Shown here in pieces: positions 39,501 to 51,000 of a stretch of 64,000 bases of DNA. The position numbers and the translations under genes are program-made. The notes below the pieces were generated by a model. The model had not been told where the DNA came from. It searched no databases and saw nothing but the letters and a program-made list of their open reading frames with translations. Source of the stretch: Muricea muricata (lineage: Eukaryota > Cnidaria > Anthozoa > Malacalcyonacea > Plexauridae); NCBI GenBank assembly GCA_963855995.1, contig OY979717.1, positions 68,680,354 to 68,744,353 on the forward strand, given 5' to 3'. The number at the start of each line of letters is the position of its first letter. Positions within the stretch are counted from its first letter, which is position 1.

Positions 39501-41465
39501 GTGAATTAATGATTCACGAAAGCCTTCTTATATCTCAAACCCTCTCTTAACGTGCAGGGCAGCTCAATTCCGCTTAACCTTCTATAATTGCTTTTTGTGT
39601 CTGTCTTTTTTTTGTCCCCTTGTTGTATCGTCCTGTTATGTACTATTCTTACCTTCCTATCCTTTATTATCCTTAACACTTTGTAACATTACACCATGTA
39701 AATAACTAGCTTAAATATATTCATAGTCTCATGTAATTTTATACTATTAGTCTGAAGATGTCTTAGGTTAAAGACGAAACGTTACAATTGGTCGAGCGAA
39801 AATGGTTTACAGGGGCCTGGGACACCCCTCAATATCCCGCCCAAGTATTTCACGATCTCCTGCTATCCCTCAAAGTTGCTTGAGGAGGAGGCTAACCCTT
39901 ATAAATATAATCAGATCAGCAAAGTTTGAAAATATATAATGTGTTTAGGGAGGGGGGATGGGGCAGGCAAAGGGCAGGGTTTTTGAGGGGGATATGTGGC
40001 ATATAATTTTATGCATGCCAAAAAAATTCTTTTTGCTGCCAACACTTACAAGCGGTTTCTGGGGCAAGGGAATAGGGAGAGATCATAACATAACAGTCAG
40101 GGTGTTAGCTACAGTCAAAAATACTGTGTTCAACACAGTTTTCCCAACTAGTTTTAGACTTCCATTTCCCAATTTCAGTCACACAAGAGTTATATTATAT
40201 ATATTCCATTAATTCTGTGTTCACATCTGATGATCTTTCACAGGAGCGAATCAGCAAAATTTGACTACTATATTTTCAATATATAGTCATTTATACTCAT
40301 TTGGATTAACATCAGTTATATTTGTTCTATATTGCTAGCAAAATGAAGAAAATGGCATCTCAAAGAGACAACCATGCAAAAAAATCAGAAGGGGGCATAT
40401 CCGCAGACCCAGAAAGAACTATTACACTACAACACATTTGGACTAAATTTCTCAATTTTGGTTAGACATAATTTTTTTTAATTCTGGATAGCACCACGAC
40501 ACTGTTGGCAATTTCTATCACAGCAGTTTTATTGCATTCGACAAAAGATAATGCCTTTTAATCATGACTTGATGGCTGGATTCTTTGGCCTCTTTACATT
40601 TTTGGATGTGGCATTTGCCTCATCCAAAAATGTTATAAAATGACCAATCTATTATATCATTGTTCACGTTGCTTTAACTTTTAGTCTTGTTTACAATATC
40701 TATGCTTGCATAAACTCTCATACAGAATATTTCAGTAGTAAATGAAGTTCAGTTAACCTCTGTGTGATTGGTGCAAAATTGCTGTAATTACATACATGTA
40801 CAAGTCATTGATTTTTTCCTATAGACTTTTCAGCACTATTTGTCTGTTAAATATGCCCATTTATTAGTCCAATTTATTTTGCAGTCAATGTTGTGAGTTT
40901 GCTGACAAAGCCAACATTGGGGGGGGGGCACATCTCCCTACACCCCCCCCCCATCCCTGGATAACCCTTGTCTGAGGTATACTCCCCACATTACCCTTGT
41001 ATGAGGTATACTCCCCACTTTAAAATGTTAATGTAGCCAGAGGGCATTGCCTCTACCCTAGCTGCAACACAGTTGTCCTTTAATGGTCTCAGTTGCCAAA
41101 ACAAAACATGTACCATTTTAAATGTTTTGAAATACAATTTAATTAATATTATTGTTGATAAATAATATTATAGTATAACTTATTAACTCTTGACCATAAT
41201 TTACCTGCCCAGTTTTTATGAGTACTTTACGGACAGTTGGTGACTCAAAATAATTCTTAGCAAACTTGTCTTTTTGCCCATTATATGGTGGAATTGCGGT
41301 TGCCATTTTTGGATTAGCGCGTCCAGAATCATCAGAAAGTGTTCCGACAAAAACACAATCCAAAACGAACGATTTTTCCAACTTTCGCAGTTCAGCATCA
41401 GTTCTCTCTGGCGGACCGTACTTTACACATCGTGCTAATTGGTATTTTGGGGTAGAAAGCGGCAT
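36546..41465 (-). CDS. C17orf98-like conserved protein (three exons seen; last exon uncertain)
   Basis: The function of this small animal family is not established; I associate it tentatively with cilia or sperm. Exons on the minus strand: 41465-41205 (ATG at 41465), 37359-37257, 36677-36546, with consistent phases and GT-AG borders. The product so far is 165 residues. From memory of human C17orf98, shared features are: KSFVLD near residue 31; AIPPYNGQKDKFAKNYFES; VLIKTGQ; and PIIGYHGLYGFRRNTPWLRQ followed by KPSVF at the end. No membrane span or signal peptide is seen. The human protein ends a few residues after this point, so a very short last exon is expected below 36546; I could not place it. 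Intron 1 (3.8 kb) contains a Penelope-like element. The gene starts 516 bases from bL36m on the other strand. Confidence 0.7.
36950..37092 (+). pseudogene. Mariner-like transposase remnant
   Basis: The plus-strand frame from about 36953 reads DVEWPSKPPDLTPCDFFLGG, then YLKKKVF and PPNDL. This is the WP..SPDL.P.DFFLWG block around the third catalytic acidic residue of mariner-type DDE transposases. About 45 residues remain. It lies in intron 2 of the C17orf98-like gene. Confidence 0.8.
37470..37685. mobile_element. Inverted pair of Penelope-type ends with hammerhead-like core
   Basis: Two arms of about 95 bases face each other around 37570. Each contains the core GACTGCAGACTGGCAGTC (left arm, minus strand) or GACCGCAGACTGGCAGTC (right arm, plus strand), followed by GAAAGC and TTTTACGATC. 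The core fits a hammerhead fold: stem II GACTGC/GCAGTC, then GAAA, then stem III GCAC/GTGC, then TA. The usual CTGATGA is changed to CTGTGGA or CTGTCAA, so activity is doubtful. Confidence 0.6.
37981..39785 (+). mobile_element. Penelope-like retroelement with long terminal inverted repeat
   Basis: 1.8 kb. Plus-strand RT from about 38326: SFDVTSLFTNIP (motif A), GVAMGSPLGPLFANIF (motif B) and YRRYVDDCFLLF (motif C). After a frame shift near 38700 the reading continues as HPSISFTSELEKDGKLPFLG and on to about 39050. GVVYLFKCRCCSASYVGQTT, then RHLHTRIS and IHESLLIS form the GIY-YIG endonuclease (about 39270-39550). The outer 345 bases are inverted copies: 37981-38326 mirrors 39445-39785 and so repeats the last 30-odd endonuclease codons in reverse. 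The RT is cut at its N-terminal side where the inverted copy begins. This matches Penelope elements, which often carry a partial copy of themselves at the 5' end. Not functional as read. Confidence 0.88.
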
Positions 41466-41981
41466 TTTTTGGTGAAGTTTATTAACAAGGCATCCAACGA
41501 TTTGTTGACAGTTGGCGATCTATGGTTACCATGAACGCATAAATTTTGATTGTGAGTCAACTGCACTTTTCACGCTTTTTCATACAGAGAAACCCTGAAT
41601 ACACTGATTCCTTGATATCCATTCTACAATTCCTGAAACATGGAAAGTCCGTACCAAAATTCCTATTAGTCAAGTTACAGTAATACTCCTAGTTACAGCA
41701 AAAACTCCAAGAAGAAATTGATAAAAAAAGTAGTACTCCAATCAATATTTAATCACGCCACTAAAATTCGAGGTTGGCTTTGCAGAAATCAATAAATTTC
41801 AAATTTATATGACGCTATTCATAGACGCTACTCAAAATTCCGAAATGTAGCGAAAATGGGAATTGTGGGAACCATTCAGGAACCAACCACGTGAATCATT
41901 TCCGACGTTCCACGATCAACTTCTGCAAATGTACGTTATGAATTTTGAAATTTAGATTCTCAAAGTTCACTAAAGTCAGTC
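41466..41981. promoter_or_regulatory. Probable shared promoter of bL36m and the C17orf98-like gene
   Basis: 516 bases separate two start codons on opposite strands. No TATA box or other distinctive motif is certain. The head-to-head layout is the evidence. Confidence 0.45.
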
Positions 41982-42203
41982 ATGTTTAATTTAATGTGCG
42001 CTCGAAACCTGATGAAACAATTGTATGAAAGAGGTTCTGCATTATATTTGATGACTTTAAGAACTTATAAAGTGAGGAGTTCCTTGAGGTTGCGATGCAG
42101 TAATTGTCGTTTTGTCAAGAGGAGAGGTGTTCTGCGTGTGATTTGCAGGGAAAATCCTAGACATAAACAGAAACAGTCTGGCAAAGAAAAGAAGTTTTTA
42201 TAA
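41982..42203 (+). CDS. MRPL36: Mitochondrial ribosomal protein bL36m
   Basis: Single-exon gene of 73 codons. bL36 is the smallest zinc-ribbon protein of the large ribosomal subunit, and this is the mitochondrial form. Residues 1-28 are a basic, Leu-rich leader without acidic residues except one Glu, consistent with mitochondrial import. Residues 31-63 match the family core: [19 protein letters not shown], then [15 protein letters not shown]. The expected zinc ligands are present: Cys39, Cys42, Cys55 and His61. A short Lys-rich tail follows. The length suits animal bL36m, whose leader is variable. It is divergent from the C17orf98-like gene, with which it probably shares a promoter. Confidence 0.93.
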   Translation: MFNLMCARNLMKQLYERGSALYLMTLRTYKVRSSLRLRCSNCRFVKRRGVLRVICRENPRHKQKQSGKEKKFL

Positions 42204-42529
42204 AGATCATAAATTCCGAGCACTAACTCGAGAAGTTACAGAGACGATATTGTATGCTGGCGTGAAGAACGTAACAGTTTGGTCTTATGAAATGACTTGT
42301 GGACACTGTTCCAACATCTGGCTATATGAAATATTATTTATGTCACCAATTAATGTTACAATGTGTAAAACTTCAATTTAAGATTTTATTTAGAGGAAAA
42401 AGTATTTGATGCTGCATTGAGAAATGACATTAACCTGTAAAATGTAAATATATTTTGCACGGGCTTACTGAATTCCCCTCCCCATAAAAAAGGCATATGT
42501 CAGAATTCAATTTGTTGTGCATGCAGTTA

Positions 42530-43218
42530 TGCATGAGTCAAATCCAAGCGTGCCCATCCCCCCCCCCCCGGGGCATTTGCTTGTCTAGTACGTCCCAGGG
42601 GTGGGGCATTTGCGTGCGAACCTTTGCCCGGGGGTGGGGCATTTGAAATGATGATTCTATTGTTTTAGAACAAATAATAATACAAAACAACATAATCAAA
42701 CCAGTTTCAAACAATATCAAAATATATGTTAATATGTTATGATATAAAAGAAGGTTCCAAATAATGTCCCTATTTATTGTTTGTAGTACTGGTAATTAGA
42801 CTGTATTGAATATTGAATTGAATATTAAAATAACACGCTAGACAGTATTCAAACCCTAAATCCAAATTGTTTTCGAAATATGCGTAATATAAATTCTGTT
42901 TAGTAATAAATTCCCTGTATGTTTGCATAGTGATTTTCAAGTTAAAATATAATTTTGTGGAAACACCACGTAAGTTTATTATTATCATGTAATAAACTTA
43001 CGTGGTGTTTCCACAAAAAACAATTTGGATTTAGGGTTTCAGATTTCAGGTGTCCCCGGGGAGGGGAATTTGCCGACAACTTTTTGCCCCACTGCGGGGC
43101 ATTTTCACATGTATTTTATCCCCACCCCCGGGGATTAACCACGTATTTTAAAAATTTGTCAAAAGCCCGGGGGTTTGCCGGGGGGGGGGGAGAGGCACGC
43201 TTGGATTTGACTCATGCA
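42530..43218. mobile_element. 689-base TIR element with TTA duplications and internal hairpin
   Basis: Ends TGCATGAGTCAAATCCAAGC and its exact reverse complement, flanked on both sides by TTA. Inside each end are GC-rich subterminal repeats of the word GGGGCATTTGC (left) and its variants or complements (right), in contrast to an AT-rich core. The core contains a near-perfect hairpin (42952-43020). No coding region. Nonautonomous DNA transposon; superfamily not identified. Confidence 0.85.
42952..43020. repeat. Perfect long hairpin inside the TIR element
   Basis: TTTTGTGGAAACACCACGTA, then AGTTTATTA on the left pairs with TAATAAACT, then TACGTGGTGTTTCCACAAAA on the right: about 29 paired bases around a short loop. 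The terminal word TTTTGTGGAAACACC is shared with 4066-4196. Confidence 0.9.
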
Positions 43219-43734
43219 TTACAGATCTAGTTCAATTCGTGGGACATTTCATTGATAACTTAGTACCGAAAATGTAGTGGAGGAATGAAAACCCATATTT
43301 GTTGCAAGGATGGATGGGTATCACATCATTTGAACCATTACCTCATTTGCAATTATAGTATTTTCTAAACATATATATAATAATAAAACATACAATAAAA
43401 ATATACCATACCAAAAGACACGAAATATTTTATTTAATTTGTCTGTGATTAAAACATTAAGGACTAAACTAAAATCATAACATATATTAAAAATATTCAA
43501 AATTTTAACCTTCAACTTTTTTAATTTGATTTGTTTAATATATTATATATTTTAAAGTAGACTGATTTGCATAAATTTATACATACATAATATGTTCTAA
43601 CAATTACATACAGATTAATATGGGTTTGTCAACAAAGTCCTGCTTTGTGAACGTGTTCTGCAATGGCAGGAGGGGAAGATAAACTGCCTTTGAGTCAGCG
43701 ATTGTAAAATATTTGGGACATTTATTAGAGAGTT

Positions 43735-44115
43735 GCAAGGCATATTTAGTAGTGAAGACCTTTCTCATGTTGCACAAAATGTTCATTGTGAGATACCAAC
43801 CAACTGCTGCTTTCAGACAATCCTGCAAATTTTTTGCCCGGCTTGATATGTGCCTCAGTCCAATGAAATTCTTTGTATATGATATGTTAAATGGCTTTTC
43901 AAATCTCCACATTTTTTCCAGTCAGTTAAACTTTTGATCTGCTCATTCCTATTGTTCTCAGAAAAATAGGTTGTACTCAGGGAGAATTAGGAAATGTGCA
44001 GGCCTATCGTTTAAGAACATGCCTATAGCCATTTATGCAGGAAATACTAAGTCATTTAATTCTTAGAATATACTAGAAGTTAGAAATTTTTTATATCTGT
44101 TCTACTTGGGAGATA
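43735..44115 (+). repeat. Dispersed repeat family D, copy 1
   Basis: Reverse-complement match to 48398-48785 across about 380 bases, sharing TTGCAAGGCATATTTAGTA, GATATGTGCCTCAGTCCAAT and TCAAATCTCCACATTTTTTC. No terminal repeats or coding seen. The second copy lies in an RCC1-FYVE intron. Confidence 0.85.
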
Positions 44116-45088
44116 TTTTAAAATAAATCAATGAACTGCTATCTTGGATTAATTTTTACCCTCATTAACTATGTTTTGGTAATGTCACAACAGGGAAACG
44201 CCATTCAAAGCTACTCCTACATACGTACCAACAATCAAATATTGTTTAAAACCCCTTCAGTCCGTGTGGAAATTCAGAGCACTTATTCAGGGCGCATATT
44301 AATAATAGTTTGATAAGAAAATAAAATTGCGTGACCTCAGTTGTGACGTACCTGCATATCCAAAAATATCCAAGATGACGCATGACTTAATATTTCTAAA
44401 TCAAAATATCTCACGAAATAAGGCTGAAGTAAAAACTCTGCAATATACTTCAATATATTGTTTTAGAGTCACTTTCAAATGAGACGATAAAAAATTGTTG
44501 CTATTTCCCTTTTTGAGATATTGTTCGTTTACATTTTCTCCTCGTGTTCATGGTCCTATATAAGGCGCTATTACACTACACAACTTGTCTCGTAATTTTG
44601 TTGCGACACAAGCCGCACGCAAGGTGTAAACATGCCTCGCAATCATAAAGTCACGCAATATCTTTGTTGCAAGAAACAGTGCACGAAGTAGACGATAAAC
44701 TGGTTGTAATTTTCCGCTTTCGCAAAGATTGCCGTAACGCTGCATTTTAGCAAAGTATTTTCCAGCAAAATTCTTAGCAAATTATTTTTTGTCTAGTTCG
44801 CTGCCCCCCCCCCCCCCCCCTCTTCCGCCATCGCTGCATTTGTACCTGGTTTGAAAGAATTACAATCTTGTTGTGAATAAAAGTGGGGATGGGGTGCCTC
44901 TTTGCCCTTGATTATATTTGCACTAGTGCAAATCATAGTATTTGTAAAACTGGTAATGTATGTACTGTTTGACGTGCATGTGCGCCAGACTTTGACTAAA
45001 AATGGTAATAAACTATGCCTTCAGTCGCTTTCTCAACATACATCGCATATATACTGAGAAATATTTTCTTTTACAATCTTTGTAACTT

Positions 45089-48000
45089 CTAAGCTTCTTC
45101 TTCCTGGACAATCTTAAAGCATTTGTCACAAAGACGATGTGGACGTTTCGGTGCACACGACGAACAAAATGTTCCACTGCAACGATGGCAATGACATCGA
45201 GCCTGAAAAAGAAAAACAAGACGCGTGTTAAGACGTTAATTCCGCCTGCCGAGAAGAAAATGGGCACAAGGTGTACGTCTCATGTATTAGTATTAATCAG
45301 GAGGAGACGTAAAAAAGTCGTTCACTAAAGTTCTGTGCCATCCAATTATATGCAGTGCCAAAAAATAGAGAAAACTATAATGTGTGCTACGAATGTGGCA
45401 CAAGGTTAGCCTAAAATCTAATGAATGCTTTCGTGTTCAATATATATTTCACATGACTGTGAGTGGGTGCGTTCACTTTTCTGGACGTCCTTGAATGAGG
45501 TAAATACGCTGTCGTACACTACAACAAATGTCAAATGGTGATACATAGACATATCTTTCTTTACTGTCTGGGCACAGTATAGGGTATAAACAGTAGGGCC
45601 ACTCAGCAGTGCAACATGTCCCCCTATTTTTATGCACTTATCTGGCCAGAATAATGGCGGAACGGCCAGTTCAGCGTTCCTATTGGCCAGAAAAGGCAAT
45701 TGACTGGCCAGAACCTGCATAATGAACATGCGTAATGAGACAAGCGTGGAGACACAAACTTCAAAGGTTCCGACTCGAGTGGCCTTTCTGTTTATTTCTA
45801 TTCTGTGGTCTGGGGTTACGAAGGGAATGCTTGCTCAAAGTCAGGATTACTGTCAACTCGAGATAACAGGGACCTTAAGATGCAAGGACGGCAACGCGAC
45901 GACGACGGCTAGCAATACAATGAACTTAAAATTATTCAACCAAAGATATCAATAATGAAAGTCCCAGGGGAGATAGTCTTTGCTTAAGCTACAACACTAC
46001 AGGGTGAGTAAAAAAAAACTGACGCCCTTTCAAACTCAAATTAACCGCAAATTTCATTACGGAACTTTAAGTATTCCCACAGGTATACAGAGAACAGATC
46101 GTGACCAAGTACACAGTACAGGATGAGTAAAAAAACTGATACTATTGAAACTCAAACTAGCAGCATTGCATTCTTGCAATTTGACAGACGTTGATCTAAA
46201 ACAAAATCGAATTCCCAGTGGAAATTTAAATTGCATAATTTTAGCCGGGCAAGAATTGTCAGAATGGGTTTACGTACTGTGTACTAAATCACGATCTGTT
46301 CTCTGTATACTCATGGGAATACACCGTAATGAAATTCGCAGCTGAATTTGAAAGAGCATCAGTTTTTTTTTACTCACCCTGTAGAACACGCAGTTTTAAG
46401 CCGTGTCTACAACGTCGGCATTCCAAGCCGCAAGAATGCTAGAGTATGAGCAAAACTACACTGGAACTTTTCTTAACAGTAAAACATCAATCTTATTATC
46501 TCAAACGCTATTTTGTAAAATCGATAACAAACGATATGCTTTTGAAATTGTACAACAATTTATTTGAGTCAGTTTGCATTTGCCGTCGTCGTCGTGTTCC
46601 CGTCCTACATCTTAAGGTCTCTAACGTTACATTCATAGCCGGGCAAAAAGATGTCAACCGCACCTACCGGAAAACAATAGAGATTGATGATTGCGACTAA
46701 ATTATCGTTCCAGTTCAACACATAGACTAGAGTTCAGTGATGTGAATGATTGGATGAAATACTGCATGTTAAAGCTGATTGCAAGCTACTCGTAGCTATA
46801 GGTTTATTACCTGTATTATTGAGAATTTTTTCTTACATCCCATACATTTTTTAACGAAACTTCCAGTAGACCGAATAGCCGCTGTACATGCAGTATGAGT
46901 AATACCACACGACACTGATATAACCCGTTTGCCATCAAAACATTCTGATATCTGGGTTGGTTGAAACCTGAATAATATTTTAATAATTAATTTTGGAATG
47001 ACAGAAGCTGATTGAGTGTGGAAAACGCGTTTATTATACCTGGAGTCATCGTCGCCATGGCCAAGCTTACCATTGGAACCATTCCCCCACGTAAATATTT
47101 CACCCTTTTCTAGTAAAAAAGAAAACACCAATACCATTTAGTCATGGTTGAATCGGAAATCTGTCACTGAAATTAGGCAAAGTCACCCATGGAAAGAAAC
47201 CCAAAAATTTCAAACTAATTTCAAATTAATTTTTAAATGAGCGTTCTGTGCAGGGTGGTTTACATCATTGCAATGCACGAAGCTTTCTTACCTGAAAGGA
47301 AACTACGCTTAAAATTTGTTATGAATACTTCTTATAAGATGACGAACACCGTTGTTTTGGTTTCAAAGAAACTTATATAAGGCGCTGTTACACTACGCAA
47401 CTTATCTCGCAAGTTGTTTTGGTCTTAACAAAACTTCCAATTTAGTTACTAGTGGAGTCTACCAATTTCGGGGCTTGGAACACTGTCGTTTTAGACACGA
47501 CGTAAGAGTTTATGTTTTGACGTTGTAAGGAGAGCAAAGACGCCATCTTCCTCTCTCCTGGGACCTGATTAATCATAGTCTTTTCTTTAATAATTTTAAA
47601 TTCCTGGTATACCTAGCCGTCGTCTTTGCGGTTCCGTACCGGGACTGAAGGTCCCTATTAACCCACCTGAGACGCCAGCAGTGTAGTCAGCCCCACAAGA
47701 TACCGTCTTCATTTTTACGCCAGATGGAAACTTTATTCTTTCAGGTCTGTTACATTTTGCTGGACCATCTACTGTGTTCTTCTTTCCCAGTTGGTTATTG
47801 GTGTTGTCTCCAAAACAGTAGACTGAACCACTGACTATTAACATGTAAGAAAACGACAATCATCTGGAATAATTTCAATATAACTTGATATAAAGTAAGA
47901 CTACTTCTAAAACAATCTGAGAAAATCTTACAAGTCACAAGAGCTGTATGTCGACTACCACAACTGACGTCTTTTATCAACGCAATAAAACTAGAAATAA

Positions 48001-51000
48001 TAGATTTTCACGATTTTTAAACGAATTACAAACTGGGAATGAGGTCTACCGACTAAATTAGTTCAGCACATAATGTTATAGTGCTTATTAATAAGAATTA
48101 ACAAGTATAAAGCATTTGGCTTATATTGTTGTTATCATTCCTTGAATTCAGTTTAATTAATTTAACATGTGTACCAAGAACTACATGTAAATCACCTGTC
48201 ATCTTCCGAAATTTGAAGTTTGCAAGGTTTGCTGATTATCGCAAAATTAACTTCGGTACCAAGTTGACCAAATTCGTTTGTTCCCCACATCCAGACATTG
48301 CCACAATCTTAAGTGCACAAACAACTCTTGTATATGACTTGTATGTATACAGCATACTAGTGGTAGAACTAATACACAATTCCCTTTCGATAGAATATCT
48401 CCCAAGTAAAACAGATATAAAAATTTTCTAATGGACTTCTATATATGCTAAGAATTGAATGACTTAGTATTTCCTGTATTAAATATCAATAAGACACGTT
48501 CTTAAATGATAGGCCTGCATATTTCCTAATTTTCCCCAAGTACAACCTATTTTTCCGAGAATAATAGGAATGAGCAGACCAAAAGTTGAACTGACTGGAA
48601 AAAATGTGGAGATTTGAAAAGCCATTTAAGATATCATATACAAAGAATTTCATTGGACTGAGGCACATATCAAGCATGGCCTGCAGGATTGTCTGAAGCA
48701 ATTGGTTGGTATCTCACAATGAACATTTTGTGCCTCTGGCAACATGGCAAAGGTCTTCAGTACTAAATATGCCTTGCATTGCTATACCTTATGGCAACTT
48801 TGTTTTCACCTGTTTTTTTTCAACTCTTTAATCCACCTCAACCTATGCCTACCCATACCTACTGTATACCTGATACCCCGTGTCCCATATACCCTCTTCT
48901 CCTTACTCTACCAATACACCATTTTGATAATTACGTCATTTGACCTAAGATCCAAGCCTTCAGCCAATCACACTATGTAATTGTCACATTGCAACGAGGC
49001 TCGCAGACCCAGAAAATAATGACTACGTAGTTCTCAAAAGGGTGAATTGTATTACACTGAGTAGCATAAATCTCACCAGATACAGCAGCAGTGTGGTAAT
49101 CTCCACAGTCTACTTGCACCACGTGCTCCTCCTCAATATTTTCAAAATGAACCAAAGTTGGATCACGGCGAGGTGCATCATCGCCAAGACCAAGTTGATA
49201 AAATTTATTGTTGCCAAAAGCAAATAACTGACCATCACTTGTACAAGCTAGAAAAAGCCACAACATCATAGAAAGGTATCTGCCTTTCACAAACACTACA
49301 ACGGGGAAATATATCACCCTCAAGTATTTCATAGCTGCAAGTAAGTCCCTAGCAACGTGATAGCAACAGAAACTTTGGCTTTGGTTTCGTTTAGTTTGGT
49401 TTGGTTGGTTAGCTTTGGTTTTGTTTTAGATAGTAGGTTAGGCCAGTGGGAATCCATTCATGTGTACCACTAATTAGACGATGGAGCCACCAAACAAAAC
49501 AAAACAAGCAGAAACACTGAATACAGTAGATATAAAAAAGCATAAAATGTAACTCCGGCATTTGGCCCTCAAACCGACCGATGTTAGGAAGGATAGACCA
49601 TTGGCATGAGGACAGAACGCAAACCCGGAAGCGAAACGCACTTCAGGCAAAGTACTTCGTTAGTTACTCCTGCCTTTTACCCGCGCTTGCATGAATTGCA
49701 GCAATGTAAACAGCTATCCTAATGATTTGTGTTGTTCATCGCATTCTCCCTGTCCGTTTCAGTTCCATAGATATCTCATATACACTGGATGGTGCATCCC
49801 ACACTTTGGGAAGGCGAAAATTGAAGCCAGATCGCAGGCGCTGATCTTTCCCACGGAGTTGACACGGAGCATGATAATTTGTGTATTTTGTATGGCGGAA
49901 ATGGACGAAGTTGACAATAAGCCCTCTTTAATGATGCACCTAAAAAGTATTTAACACACAAATGCAGAAAAGTATAGTGTTTTCTGTGGCCGCCGCCTAT
50001 TGTTATGAAGGGATACCGCTGAGATTCTTGGCTTCACTTTTGATATACAGATGCGCTATCTAGTGTATATGAGATATCTATGTCCAGTTCTAATTGTTCT
50101 AAGTTGGCTGTTGAAGGTCGTACAGGTAACAGAAAAGGAAACCATAATCCTTTTGTACATACTTTAAAATGATCTGACAAAAAAACTTAAAGCTACTTAA
50201 AATCTTACCCAGAGTAAAATCTTTTCCACAAGACGCTTGAACAACAGTGTGGGAGGAAAGACTTTGAACAATTTTGGGAGTAAGTTGTTTTTCGTTTCCT
50301 GTTTCGTATCCAAGCTTGATACTACCATATCCCCATGTGTATAGCTTGCCCTCGTCTACACAAATATGAAATTTCAGCGAGCAAAGATTTCTGTCTTGCT
50401 GATTACAGTAAATCTGTATACAATGGATGTAAAGTCCCCGGATGGTAGTGGAGTACGTAATTGAAGTATATAATTGAAGTATATAATTGAAGTAGAATCA
50501 GATGAAAATTAACTCAATTTTGGTACTAAGTAGGACATTCAGTGATGGTCAAGGTGACAAGGTCCAGTAGACAGTGGGGGATCGAGACCAAACTGTTTAG
50601 GGGCGTCTTCTACAGACGTTTGACTTGCCGACCACTTAAATTCTGTTGATAAAATCAATTTATCAACAAGTCCCAGACCTTCCAGTATGCCTCTGCCTAT
50701 AGAAAATGTGTATAGCCCATTACCTCTACCTCTCTTGGCTACATTTACCTGTTACAGCAGCAGAATGATATTCATTGCATGATATATGCACAACATTCTG
50801 TTGTTGCAATGCCTCTACCCTCAGTGGTGTGTATCTATCTCGCAAATGACCTTGACCAAGTTGACCTTTCGAACCAGCTCCCCAAGATAGAGTCTCGCCG
50901 CAATCTGTTAAATTTAGAAAATTTTAGATTTGCTGTGTTATTTAGATTTGTCCCAGATAACTACGGTTAAACGTCCTTAATCGAGTAGACGTGAGAGATT

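Larger units (their letters stand above)
42204..45088. other. Gene-free gap between bL36m and the RCC1-FYVE gene
   Basis: Holds a TIR element (42530-43218), one copy of a dispersed repeat (43735-44115), a 17-base C run at 44804-44820 and otherwise AT-rich DNA. The word ATAAGGCGCTATTACACTAC at 44561 recurs in variant form at 47383 and may mark another small repeat. No gene seen. Confidence 0.6.

Noticed and set aside
43604-43937. Frames on both strands over the dispersed repeat
   Set aside because: Part repeats at 48398-48785 with stops and shifts, without protein-level similarity to a known family.
45580-45725. Recurring TGGCCAG words, considered as an operator-like array
   Set aside because: Spacing is irregular and the stretch lies in an intron; probably fortuitous.
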